From contig NW_006499481.1 of NCBI RefSeq assembly GCF_000471905.2, forward strand, positions 602,282-666,281: DNA of 64,000 bases, written 5' to 3'. The DNA is from Amborella trichopoda. Taxonomy: Eukaryota; Streptophyta; Magnoliopsida; Amborellales; Amborellaceae. Position numbers and translations under genes: made by a program. The notes under the pieces are model-generated. The model was not told where the DNA came from. It saw only the letters and a program-made list of their open reading frames with translations, and did not search any database. This document shows, in pieces, positions 48,050 through 58,584 of the stretch. Positions within the stretch are counted from its first letter, which is position 1, and the number at the start of each line of letters is the position of its first letter.

Positions 48050-48730
48050 ATACGCACCCTTTTTCATGTTTAAGAAACAATAATGATTATTCGTTCCATT
48101 TTAAAGTTGAGAAGGCCTATTTATTCCAGTGGAACATTTATAATATGGCCTTGCAAGGGCATTCATATGAAATTCATATCATGTTTCCTTGAGCAATTAG
48201 ATTTTGGCTTTGTTGTAGTACATTAAATATCCATGCCTAAGGCATATTATAAATAGGAAAAGTATGCAATAAAACCATGTATTTTGGTGCAAAGGGGTCT
48301 ATTATTTAAATTTGAAATGGGTAGCTGGGGATGAGTTATTGACCGGTTCAAATACAACGTTTTTGAACTTTGTGACACGTCATGTTGGATGTGACATTTG
48401 GCAATGGAATGATTATGACCTTGTTATATATCTTATGGGATTGTCTATAAAGAGACTATTTATCTTTTGTACATAGAGGTCAACTATTCGGATGTCAAAT
48501 TGGATGGCTTGATGTGAGTCACAAAGTTTGAGATTTTTTTTTTTTCTTTTTGACTTTTGTGTCTATTCAATGACACTTTTATAACCACCCATTTTGAAAT
48601 TTAAGGAACAAAAATGATTGTGACCTTTATATATCAAAAATAAATGGCTTTTTTGTAAACAATCCTTTATTTTATCTAAGTGTTTCTTTGAGATATCTTG
48701 GCATAGTTTTAGAGTGTCAAAGGTGGAAAA
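48050..48730. other. peptidase 3' flank
   Basis: Early part is probable 3' UTR; no clear AATAAA. From about 48256 it has the AAGTATGCAATAAAACCAT end also seen at 26369. 48455-48640 is repeated at 52545-52730 (TCAAATTGGATGGCTTG, AATGACACTYTTATAAC, AATGATTGTGAC). Confidence 0.5.
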
Positions 48731-49728
48731 CATGTTGGCTATGGGTAGGCTCAAGTAACATGGAACCTGTTCGGGTAACCGGCTAGGTCTCGGTCGGGCT
48801 AAAATGGGTTAAAAGTTGTTAAAAAGTCTTTGAAATTACGAAAATTATGTTTGAAGTATAATTAAATAAAAAAACAACTAGATGGGATTAAAAAAATAGT
48901 GAAAAAATAGATTTTGAAAATATCAATTTTTGCCCAAGGGTATTTTAGAAAAATCTAAGAAAAGAGAAAAATGCAAAAATAAGCATCTATGGTGAAAATA
49001 CGTCCCAATATTTTTTAAAACAATAAAAATATCAAAAAACCTATTACAAACAAATTTCCTATTTTTTTGGATTTTTATAGTTTTTTTTTAATCTTTTTAA
49101 AAGTTCTTGGCTTGACAATTAGGGGTGGCAGCGGGTCGAGTTTGTTTGGACCCAGACTCGAATTGATTCAGGTTCAGGTTTTGGGTCTAGACTCGACCTG
49201 TGGGGTTCAAAAATTGGACCCATACTTGTACCCGTTGGGTCTCGGGTCTACGTCATCGGGTCTTGAGTCCACTGTCATCTTCACTATGAGCTACTTTTTT
49301 CTTTCTTTTTTTTTTGCTCTTTTTTTCTTACCATCATACACTCATATTATTGACAACAAGGTCATAATCACCCGCTTTTAGATTTCAAGCCATGTGATTA
49401 GTCATTAATAGCTAAAGATAACCATCAGTTCCAATTATATACTATCCTTAATGCACTCAAATGAATAGCGCTTAAAGTAAAATATCTTATCTCTAACAGT
49501 TTACGGGTACGGGTCGGGCCAACTAGACCGGACCCTATATAGTGTTCGGGCCCAAATGCTAGACCCATATCTAACTTGTGTTGAGTATACTTGGCAGGTC
49601 CCAATTCGAGTCCGAAGCCATTGCCACCCCTATTGACCACCTTAACTGGCCAAAACCGGCTATGGTCAGTAGCCGGTTTTAGTAACCCAAATGGGTTCAA
49701 GTCGACCCACCTGGTTTTGCCAACACTG
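48731..49728. mobile_element. hAT-like element hosting a nested hAT MITE
   Basis: Left end CATGTTGGCTATGGGTAGG and the reverse complement of the right end, CAGTGTTGGCAAAACCAGG, start about 55-bp TIRs sharing TCAAGTAAC/TTGAACCC and ACCGGCT words. CAGTGTTGGC is a common hAT terminus. The flanks (GTGGAAAA / GTCAACAA) are a poor match. Confidence 0.6.
49120..49632. mobile_element. hAT-type MITE (GGGGTGGCA family), nested
   Basis: Ends TAGGGGTGGCAGCGGG and CCATTGCCACCCCTA. The flanks TTGACAAT and TTGACCAC match at 6 of 8. Same family as 6405-7226. It lies inside the 48731-49728 element. Confidence 0.85.
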
Positions 49729-50076
49729 GTCAACAAAGAGACCAAATTGCTCATACAAAAATTTTAGGGGTATTCTAATCATTTTATCTTTTAGTAATTA
49801 TTTTTTTGATATATTTTTTTTATTATTCAAGATGGTTAGATGTACATAATCCCTAAATTTCATTGAAATATGATTTACAAAAAAAATTAAAATTAAAAAC
49901 TAGTGGAAATCATGGTTGTCTGTGGAACTTTTGATAGCGATGAGCTATGAGTGGAGTATGGCAGAAATTCACTCACGAGAGCATTGAAGTGCTATTCCAT
50001 CTACTCTCTCAAGTAAAACCCAATTTGGAAGTACTTGAGGACTCTAAAATTTGAAGATGTTAACTCTTCAACATTC

Positions 50077-50751
50077 CTAGGTACCTCTGGGTCATTCCCA
50101 AACAAATTTGTGTGAAAACCCACCATGGTGTTTCTCAGTGAGAATGACCTTGTCACACCTGATTCAAAATGAACAATGTCATCACATGCTCTACGATCCT
50201 CATGCTCCTTCTCAAGACAGTTAACAGCAAACTGAAATACACGTGCACTTTGATATTGTCTAGAACCATCCTTTAGATCCCCATCAAATGTCTTACTATT
50301 AAAAGTGATATTCACCCATTCATTTTCTAATTCCTCAAAGATACTAACCTCAAAATGCGTGTGTAATTTTTTTCCTAATTTCAAGAGCTTTACATTCATC
50401 AATTTCATTGGAAAATAAAAGTATAACAAAGGCTAGCTTAAATGTCAGTAAAGAATTGGCTGCTTGAATAGCTGAATGCAAACGTGATCTTAGTCCCTTA
50501 CTCCTATGAGAATATGGCCATGAAATATATTTTGACGATGAACCAAACTGGGTTTCCATGATAAGTGCATATGGATATAATATGGACTCCTTTTGGATGG
50601 GTCTTGAAATTTTTTCCCATGTAAGGATGACATCGGCCTGGATTTGCATACAAGTGTAATGTTGTTTATAAATGGTGCTGAAGAATGTACACAATACTCT
50701 AAATGGTGCTGAAGAATGTACACAATACGCTCAAGGTAGCCAATGTTAGCA
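50077..50751 (-). pseudogene. DUF1308 exon 2 fragment (broken copy)
   Basis: Minus-strand copy of exon 2 of the 26648-30899 gene, beginning at the acceptor (GTGCAG before 50751) and ending about where the product reads GNDPEV. The matching peptides fall in different frames (PFINNITLVCKS; YISWPYSHRSKGLRSRLHS; FEVSIFEELENEWVNITF), so there are at least two frameshifts. A 33-bp duplication (AAATGGTGCTGAAGAATGTA, about 50668 and 50701) disrupts the start, and an internal deletion removes the DEVVPQKLIDE region. Exon 1, the exon 2 end and exons 3-4 are absent. It cannot make a family protein. Confidence 0.93.
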
Positions 50752-50944
50752 CTGCACGTAGAGCAAACAGCTGAAATTTAGACCAACAAATTCAAGATGA
50801 GTAATTGTGCAAAAGTGAAGTTGACCATCACTATTAACTCATTCAAGTATTAACCAAGTCAGTAAGGCCAATAAACAAGACTGTTTCAGGAAATTAATAA
50901 TGATTTTGTTTTAAAAATTTAATGAAGAAAAATGGTTTAATAGG

Positions 50945-51322
50945 GATGCTGCTGTGTCAAAATAAGTAAAGCTTCACCTCATAACTCATCAAAAATCATA
51001 ATTTTAGCATTGGATAACCTTTGCATGGATCATCTCAACTTGAACATTGTGGTTGTGAAATAAAAATTAGGATTTCAAACCATAAAAAAAAAATGTATAT
51101 TGTAACAAATTATCTAGACCGTCCATTTTGTCTTAAAAATAAGTGTTCATAGATCTGTAAGATCTATGCATTTTTTTATTTTCTACTTTTATTGTCAGTA
51201 TTGGAAATTAAATTTGTAGCCATCGTGGAAGTTTTTTTTGCCCAAAATACCTTCTGGACGAGGATTTGATGTGAAGCTTTATTTTGTTTTCATAAAACCT
51301 AGGCTTTATAGAAACTTCATCG
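50945..51322. mobile_element. M1-related MITE, copy B only
   Basis: Lies between TTAATGAA and AATGATGCTTTTGCATGG, which are adjacent in copy A (about 29665). Resembles 34770-35125 (TCATAACTCAT, GATCATCTC, CTTGAACATT, TTATTTTGTTTTCATAAA, GAAACTTCATC). Confidence 0.7.
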
Positions 51323-54300
51323 ATAATAAATGATGCTTTTGCATGGTGATTTCTTTATCATGACAGTTACTGGTAAACAGAATGATGTAAGTTCTTATGC
51401 AATCCATGTGTACCCACACACGTGCGTGGGAGAAAGAGGGTAGTTTAAGGAAGTGAATATTCAACTGAGGTAAAAGTTTGATCAGAGAATTAAAGAAGTC
51501 CTTTGTGGGGTGAAGTCATAAAAAAGACCTTTGTGGGGTGAAGTCATAAAAAAGATAAAACCAGATTACTCAAACAACAACCCGTTCAGTTCTCGATGTT
51601 CCAAGATGTAGGTTCTCATAATCAAGAGCAAATGCACATGAATCAAAGCAGGGATATTCATCATATGAAAAATGTAACCGCAACGGCCAGGATCATGATC
51701 AGGATTTTTTCATTTTCATCTGACCTCCGAAGCATTGCAATCCACCCCACTATGGATTAGTTTATTTCTTAAATGTTTAAAGATTTTTTCTTTTTCATGT
51801 GTCCTCAGAAGCATTACAATGGATTAGTTTATTACTTAATAACATTTATTGGCAAAAAGGCCCATGTGTCGCGATGATATCTCGATAAATCGAGAGCTCA
51901 TACTACATTTAAAAATGATGGCACAGTTGAATCATTAAAACCCCCTTTAAGCAACACGAAGGCTTCTCTTACTGGAAAAAAAAAAAACAGTGGATTTAAA
52001 AGAAATGCAAATATATTGCAATACAAATCGTCCTGATAATAGTTAGCAGACTAACATCCTGATAATTTGTCTCTAGGTTTTCTTTATTCATTTTCTATGA
52101 TGTGTTCTTTGGACAAAAATGATATAAACCCAGTATCTATGCTTGTTACTAAGGTTTCACAAAAAAATTGATTAATTTAAGCCTTGCATTACCCATTCAC
52201 CTCTCCATCTGAATTTTGCCTGTAAATATTTCAGTGATTTTTTATATCAAATGCAGCAAATTAACACGAAAAGAAATAAAAAATAACAAAATACAGCAGT
52301 AAAATATGAACAGCTCAATTTGATCAGTAATTTTCAATATTAAAAGGATTATCTATTCCCATAAAGTAACCAAATTATAGCAATAATCACATTCAAAAAA
52401 TAAAAAAAGCAAATTATAGCAATGAACTATAGCAATTTTGTGTCAAGAATTACAGTGTGTTTTGAACTCTGGTTGCGAACATTTTGTTTCGGTTTTATAT
52501 CGCTTTAATTTGGAAAGAGTTTATAAAAGGGATCGGATAAAATGAGTATTTATTTTTGGTATATGGAGGTCAGTATTTTCCTAGTCTTTAGATATCAAAT
52601 TGGATGGCTTGTGATACATCATAAAGCTTGGAAAAAAATAATAATTGAACTTTGAATCAAGTGAATGACACTCTTATAACTAACCGATTTGAAATATGAC
52701 GGACAAGAATGATTGTGACTTCCTCGCGTTAAATGTAAATAATATATTTTTATACTTTTCGGACATGGTTTTTGTGAGTCTTATGATTCCAAAGACTCAT
52801 ATCCGGATGAGGTTATAAGTCTTTATATATTTTCTCACTACTTTCAACTATGACTTTTTGGACATACTCCTTGCTTTTTTGAGTCCTCTACTTCAATCAA
52901 CTCACACTTCCTAAGTGGTGTTGTCTATTGGAGTCATACCTAAGTTCTCTTGATTGTAGCCTTTCGAATTTTATGCCTTCTTGTTTTGCCGCTCATCCAT
53001 CTCAACATCCTCATCTCAGCTACACTCGTCATATGGGTATATTATTTCTTGACCGCCTAACAATCCACTCACCCACTCAGCTCCAATTTTATGTGACATC
53101 TTCAATCTCTCCATTTTTATTATAATATATAAAAAAATTAAAATTAAAAAAAAACAATTTTTTATACAATTTTTAAATAATTGATTTTACTTTTTTCTTT
53201 TTTTTAAGGGAGCCATTTTAAAGATGAATTTGTGCTTGGAACACTCTCATTATATTTATGCGATGGAACTAAAAAATTCACTAAAAGATGTTCTTCCGAC
53301 TCTATAATTAGTCATCACCCACGAGATTGGTCTAGATATAAAGATAGAATAATTTCAAATTCTATACATAATACATTTTAAGACATATTATCTGAATTAT
53401 TTATTTTTTAAATTTAAAGGTAGCTATAGATTTCCTTCACCAACATATTTTCGAGCTTTAGACTTCATAACAAAGGGTGAAAATAGATTTTTGAATAATC
53501 GTAAGAGTTTCAAACACTGGAATTATATCTTTTATATGTGCACATACTTTAATTGTTTGAGGTTAATGCCTATTGTATACTGCACCCCATTAATTTTCTA
53601 TAAAACCAAAAAACAAAATTTTTATACTCACGTAGTAGTGTATTGGATACTCTGCAAAGTACTTTCGACACTAATAGAATCGTCATAATTTTGTTATCAA
53701 TAGCTAAAAATGATTGTGACCGCCTTGAATAAAAAACAAATGAACTCATATTATACAATCCCAATCTTATATATTAATAACCAAATCTCATTATGTATTT
53801 GTTAAATAACCTATCAACCACCTTTCCACAATCCAATGCGTATTAACATATAAATAGTATGTAAGAAGAGCATCCAACTGTGCACTATCCTCCAAATTGC
53901 ATGCTACTCTACCCAATCTAGTTGATAGAAATAAGACAGTTAGCAACAATTATTTTATTTTTTTATTGAAGCTATCTTTAAAACCTACCAAATAAATGTG
54001 AGAAAAATATCACTAAAATGGCTATACCATCTTGAAAATCATTGCAGCAGTCAAACCAACCAATTTATCAACTAAACGATTGGTTTAAAAATATCATTTA
54101 ACTCAAATGCTTCCACAAAAAAATATATCTTCATCTGTTTAGAAATCAGAACAAAAACCTGAGTGACCTGGGCCAATTAATGAAACTACTCCCATTCCAG
54201 GTTCGAGCCATAAAATGCATGTTCTGGATTTAAAAGTCCAAATAAATAAGGGTAGTTTGGGGACTTATTTCAGGAGCTAAACCATAGAAATAGCTTACCA

Positions 54301-54583
54301 CATTGGATTCAAAACTCAAACGCAAGTACTTTGGACACTCTTTAATTAAAGGAAAAGTAGATCATTTATCCCAAATTGCTCATCAATTTAAAAAAATTAT
54401 GATATCCTGAAGTAAATGGTCTCATAGTATATAATCCCTAAATAAAAATAGTTGAAGAGGTACTTGATTGAAAAGTTTCTCTACAATGCAACCACTTTAT
54501 CAAAAAATTGGATAATCTTATCACCTCATGGATTTTTTAGGTAGCTTCATGTTTCAATGATATTGCCTTCCTTATTATCTACC
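51323..54583. other. copy B intergenic region
   Basis: No gene. Follows copy A's DUF1308 intron 1, then its upstream region. A 30-bp tandem duplication (TTTGTGGGGTGAAGTCATAA) lies at about 51502-51556. A 185-bp repeat shared with 48455-48640 is at 52545-52730. Only very short frames. Confidence 0.6.
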
Positions 54584-54985
54584 GGAAAAAAATTATATAA
54601 AGTTTTAACCTTAAAATATAGAATTAAAGGTATATCTAAAAAATCAATCATAAAAGGTTTGGATGTTGAAAAACTCTCTAGTTTGGTCATCTCGACATCG
54701 AGATGTAAGAATATGAAAAGAAAAAAAGATTTTTAGTCTTTAAAATATGTATATTGCAACACATTATCTACACTGATATTTTCAAGATATTCATAGATCT
54801 ACTTGATTTGAATCGTTTTTAAAATTTATAATTTTGTAATTAGAGATGAAAATAGATATTCATAGATCTACTTGATTTGAATCGTTTTTAAAATTTATAA
54901 TTTTGTAATTAGAGATGAAAATAGAGTATGAAGCATATTTGATGTTCAAATCACATTTATAATAAAATTTAGAGGAGCATATTTA
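54584..54985. mobile_element. M1-family MITE upstream of peptidase exon 1, copy B
   Basis: Begins GGAAAAAAATTATATAAAG, with GTCATCTCGACATCGAGATG and TAGATCTACTTGATTTGAAT. Absent from copy A. A 69-bp internal tandem duplication (54786 and 54855: GATATTCATAGATCTACTTG) is not shared with copy C. Confidence 0.8.
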
Positions 54986-55146
54986 AGGTGAATGAATAGG
55001 AGTTCACTTTAAAGTACCATTGGACACGAGGAGCAAGAGCGGGAAAAGAGAGAGAAAGGATTGGGCAAAGTTAGAGAGAGAGGGGGGAAAACCTTTGTTT
55101 ATTATTTTATTCATATTAAATATCATATTGATTGGAGAAAACGCAA

Positions 55147-55419
55147 ATGCTTTATCTCTCTAGACCAGCGCCTGCACTGTCCTTCTCTCTCTTCCTCAGC
55201 TTCGCTGCTTTCCCTTTCAGTCCAGGCCCCAAACCCCCTTCCTTTCTCTACAGCTCTAAATCACCCACCGTTTCTCTCTCTACAACTTCGAATCACGCAA
55301 TTGACTACAGGAAGGCGTCCGTCCCTGCAACCGCCATGGAGCCACCTGTTGCCAAGAAACTTAAGCATGAGATGGAGATGTTTGGCGATGTTAGGATTGA
55401 CAATTACTACTGGCTTCGT
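55147..55419 (+). pseudogene. peptidase exon 1, copy B, cut by gap
   Basis: Encodes 91 residues matching exon 1 of the 35390-48049 gene ([16 protein letters not shown]..., [21 protein letters not shown]) and is open to the gap. The presequence is diverged but intact. The donor and all later exons are not seen: the sequence after the gap restarts upstream DNA (copy C). It is either an exon stranded by a tandem duplication or one allele of the copy C exon. Confidence 0.75.
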
Positions 55420-55439
55420 NNNNNNNNNNNNNNNNNNNN
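55420..55439. other. assembly gap (20 N) between copies B and C
   Basis: The N run falls immediately after TGGCTTCGT in exon 1 of copy B. Sequence resumes with a repeat of 53747 onward. Confidence 0.99.
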
Positions 55440-57112
55440 AGACTCATATTATACAATCCCAATCTTATATATTAATAACCAAATCTCATTATGTATTTGT
55501 TAAATAACCTATCCACCACCTTTCCACAATCCAATGCGTATTAACATATAAATAGTATGTAAGAAGAGCATCCAACTGTGCACTATCCTCCAAATTGCAT
55601 GCTACTCTACCCAATCTAGTTGATAGAAATAAGACAGTTAGCAACGATTATTTTATTTTTTTATTGAAGCTATCTTTAAAACCTACCAAATAAATGTGAG
55701 AAAAATATCACTAAAATGGCTATACCATCTTGAAAATCATTGAAGCAGTCAAACCAACCAATTTATCAACTAAACGATTGGTTTAAAAATTTCATTTAAC
55801 TCAAATGCTTCCACAAAAAAATATATCTTCATCTGTTTAGAAATCAGAACAAAAACCTGAGTGACCTGGGCCAATTAATGAAACTACTCCCATTCCAGGT
55901 TTCGAGCCAAAAAATACATGTTCTGGATTTAAAAGTCCAAATAAATAAGGTTAGTTTGGGGACTTATTTCAGGAGCTAAACCATAGAAATAGCTTACCAC
56001 CTTGGATTCAAAACTCAAACGCAAGTACTTTGGACACTCTTTAATTAAAGGAAAAGTAGATCATTTATCCCAAACTGCTCATCAATTTAAAGAAATTACG
56101 ATATCTTTATAATAAGAAGTAAATGGTCTCATAGTATATAATCCCTAAATAAAAATAGTTGAAGAGGTACTTGATTGAAAAGTTTCTGTACAATGCAACC
56201 ACTTTATCAAAAAATTGGATAATCTTATCACCTCATGGATTTTTTAGGTAGCTTCATGTTTCAATGATATTGCCTTCCTTATTATCTACCTGAAAAAAAT
56301 TATATAAAGTTTTAACCTTAAAATATAGAATTAAAGGTATATCTAAAAAATCAATCATAAAAGGTTTGCATGTTGAAAAACTCTCTAGTTTGGTCATCTC
56401 GACATCGAGATGTAAGAATATGAAAAGAAAAAAAGATTTTTAGTCTTTAAAATATGTATATTGCAACACACGAGATGTAAGAATATGAAAAGAAAAAAAG
56501 ATTTTTAGTCTTTAAAATATGTATATTGCAACACATTATCTACCCTTATATTTTCTCGAGATATTCATAGATCTACTTGATTTGAATCGTTTTTAAAATT
56601 TAAAATTTTATAATTAGAGACGAAAATAGAGTTGGAAGCATATTTGATGTCCAAATCACATTTATAATAAAATTTAGAGGAGCATATTTAAGGTGAATGA
56701 ATAGGAGTTTACTTTAAAGTACCATTGGACACGAGGAGCAAGAGCGGGAAGAGAGAGAGAGAAAGGATTGGGCAAGTTAGAGAGAGAGGGGGGAAAACCT
56801 TTGTTTATTATTTTATTCATATTAAATATCATATTGATTGGAGAAAACGCAAATGCTTTATCTCTCTAGACCAGCGCCTGCACTGTGCTTCTCTCTCTTC
56901 CTCAGCTTCGCTGCTTTCCCTTTCAGTCCCTTCCTTTCTCTACAGCTCTAAATCACACACCGTTTCTCTCTCTACAACTTCGAATCACGCAATTGACTAC
57001 AGGAAGGCGTCCGTCCCTGCAACCGCCATGGAGCCACCTGTTGCCAAGAAACTTAAGCATGAGATGGAGATGTTTGGCGATGTTAGGATTGACAATTACT
57101 ACTGGCTTCGTG
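55440..57112. repeat. 1.67-kb direct repeat (promoter plus exon 1), copy C against 53747-55419
   Basis: Nearly identical to the end of copy B, with scattered substitutions, small indels, a 14-nt exon deletion and different short tandem duplications. Much closer to B than to A. Confidence 0.93.
56291..56690. mobile_element. M1-family MITE, copy C
   Basis: Same insertion as 54584-54985. It carries its own 65-bp tandem duplication (56406 and 56471: CGAGATGTAAGAATATGAAA) and lacks the one seen in copy B. Confidence 0.8.
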
Positions 57113-57187
57113 ATGATTCTCGCTCTAACCCTGAAGTTCTCTCCTATCTCAACCAGGAAAACTCTTACACCGAGTCTGTAATGTCCG
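57028..57187 (+). CDS. oligopeptidase B-like gene 2, exon 1 (rest beyond the window)
   Basis: Encodes [20 protein letters not shown], then [20 protein letters not shown] to ESVMS, almost identical to the corresponding part of the intact peptidase. It ends at the same phase-1 donor (TCCG/GTAAAA). The upstream ATG used in copy A (here 56853) is present, but a 14-nt deletion (missing AGGCCCCAAACCCC) puts it out of frame. Only the inner ATG at 57028 therefore gives the enzyme, without a presequence. By alignment with copy A, exon 2 should lie about 0.7 kb past the window end. Whether the gene is whole cannot be judged here. Confidence 0.75.
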
Positions 57188-57660
57188 GTAAAATTCGATC
57201 CTTGCTGAACCTTTTTACAGTCCTTGTGCTCATAGGTTGATTCCTTCTTTATTTTTTAGCTTAAATTTGAGTTATTCCTTTCTTGACCGCGAATATGCTC
57301 ACATAGGATCTGCAATGTCGGATAAAATTCCAATTTCGCTGAAATGATCAACAGGCATCTTGATTATCAGTTCATTCATTTGATTCTGGTTAACTGGATA
57401 GTAGTTTTTGTAGTTCATCTCGTTTTTTGAATGATCTCGTTATGCAAAGAATGTCTAGATACGATTGTTTTATCTCGTTGAATTTTCTTTTGTTTTCTAG
57501 GGTTTTGGATCTAGACTGGGCATGATTCTCCCGATATTAATTTATTTGTATGCTGAATTCTATATTGATGATCTGCTTGTTAAAATGGATATGTTCGTTC
57601 ATGAAATTGAATGATCAACAGTAAGAATTTATTGCCTTGCCCCCCAATATATGTATATAT
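57188..57660 (+). other. peptidase gene 2 intron 1, start
   Basis: Aligns with 35739-36115 and 36506-36587 of copy A without the M1 MITE between them. No coding content. Confidence 0.8.
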
Positions 57661-58160
57661 ACATGCAATGATTGTATAGTAATATAATGCAATAACCTTA
57701 AAAAGCCATGTTAGTGCCATTTGTTTGATCCCAATTTTTAAATGTACACTCTTTTCATTCCATTGAACAATCACAAAAAAAACAACATTTGAAAATGCAC
57801 CCTAGAATAGAAAATGTTATTTTAGCCCAATCAATTTAAGTTGTCCAAGTTGTAAAGGTGCTTAGATCTACACCTTAGAAGGATTTTTCTCTTTTCAAAA
57901 TTTTTAGATAGCTTTGTTATCATTAGATGGACAATGTTGAAAAAGAAAAAAAATGGTTTTGAGTTCGTAAAGGCTTAGATCATGAAATTGACCAAATGGA
58001 TGGTCTAGTTTCATGGAGGGGACTCATTTTAACCATTTCTATCATGCAAATTCAATTTTTTTTTTTTTGGAAATGGACATTGGGATGAAAAAAAGGGTAT
58101 GTGCAACTTTTGGGGTGATACAAATGCTACAAACATGGTTTTCTAGAAGTGTGGTTGCAT
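57660..58160. mobile_element. M2-family MITE in intron 1, copy C only
   Basis: GCAATGATTGTATAGTAATATA at the left and GTTTTCTAGAAGTGTGGTTGCA at the right, with CCATTTGTTTGATCC, CACTCTTTTCATTCC and TTATCATTAGATGGA inside, as in 8950-9478. Absent from copy A. Confidence 0.65.
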
Positions 58161-58291
58161 TTTGTTGGAATTTTTCAATTTCATGACCTTTGACCGACCT
58201 ATCCATGTTGCATGCATTAATGATCACACACAAAAAAAAAGAGATTAATAATCATTTTAGGTTTAGCCTCTTCAAGGGGCAATTTTTTTAA

Positions 58292-58500
58292 GGTGGGAAA
58301 TGGGCTTTGTTGGCTGGCTGGCTGGCTAGAGTCCTGACCTGGCCATTTGGAAGGGCCCGGCCCTAGCCCTTCCTTTAGATTTGATGAGGCCAGACTGGGC
58401 CACAATTTGCAAGGCCTAGGCCCAACCATACAGGCCCCAATATTCTGGTCTGGGCCCAGGCTTAGTTAGGCCTCGCCAGATTGCCCGGCCCATTTCCACT
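58292..58500. mobile_element. GC-rich TIR MITE, copy C
   Basis: Same element and position as 37429-37627 of copy A, with ends GGTGGGAAATGGG and CCCGGCCCATTTCCAC. Shared by both copies and so older than the duplication. Confidence 0.7.
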
Positions 58501-58584
58501 GTTTCCTCCTTGTGAGCTACTTTGAGGGGGCCGGCCCTCCATTATGGTTTCTCTAATTCTTCTCTCTACCTTCCCCCCATTTTC

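Larger units (their letters stand above)
50077..55419. repeat. segmental duplication, copy B
   Basis: Aligns with copy A from mid DUF1308 exon 2 to peptidase exon 1, in the same order and orientation, and stops at the 20-N gap. DUF1308 exon 1 is missing from it (the sequence jumps from the equivalent of about 30640 to about 31013). The copy A LINE at 31145 is absent. Confidence 0.9.
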
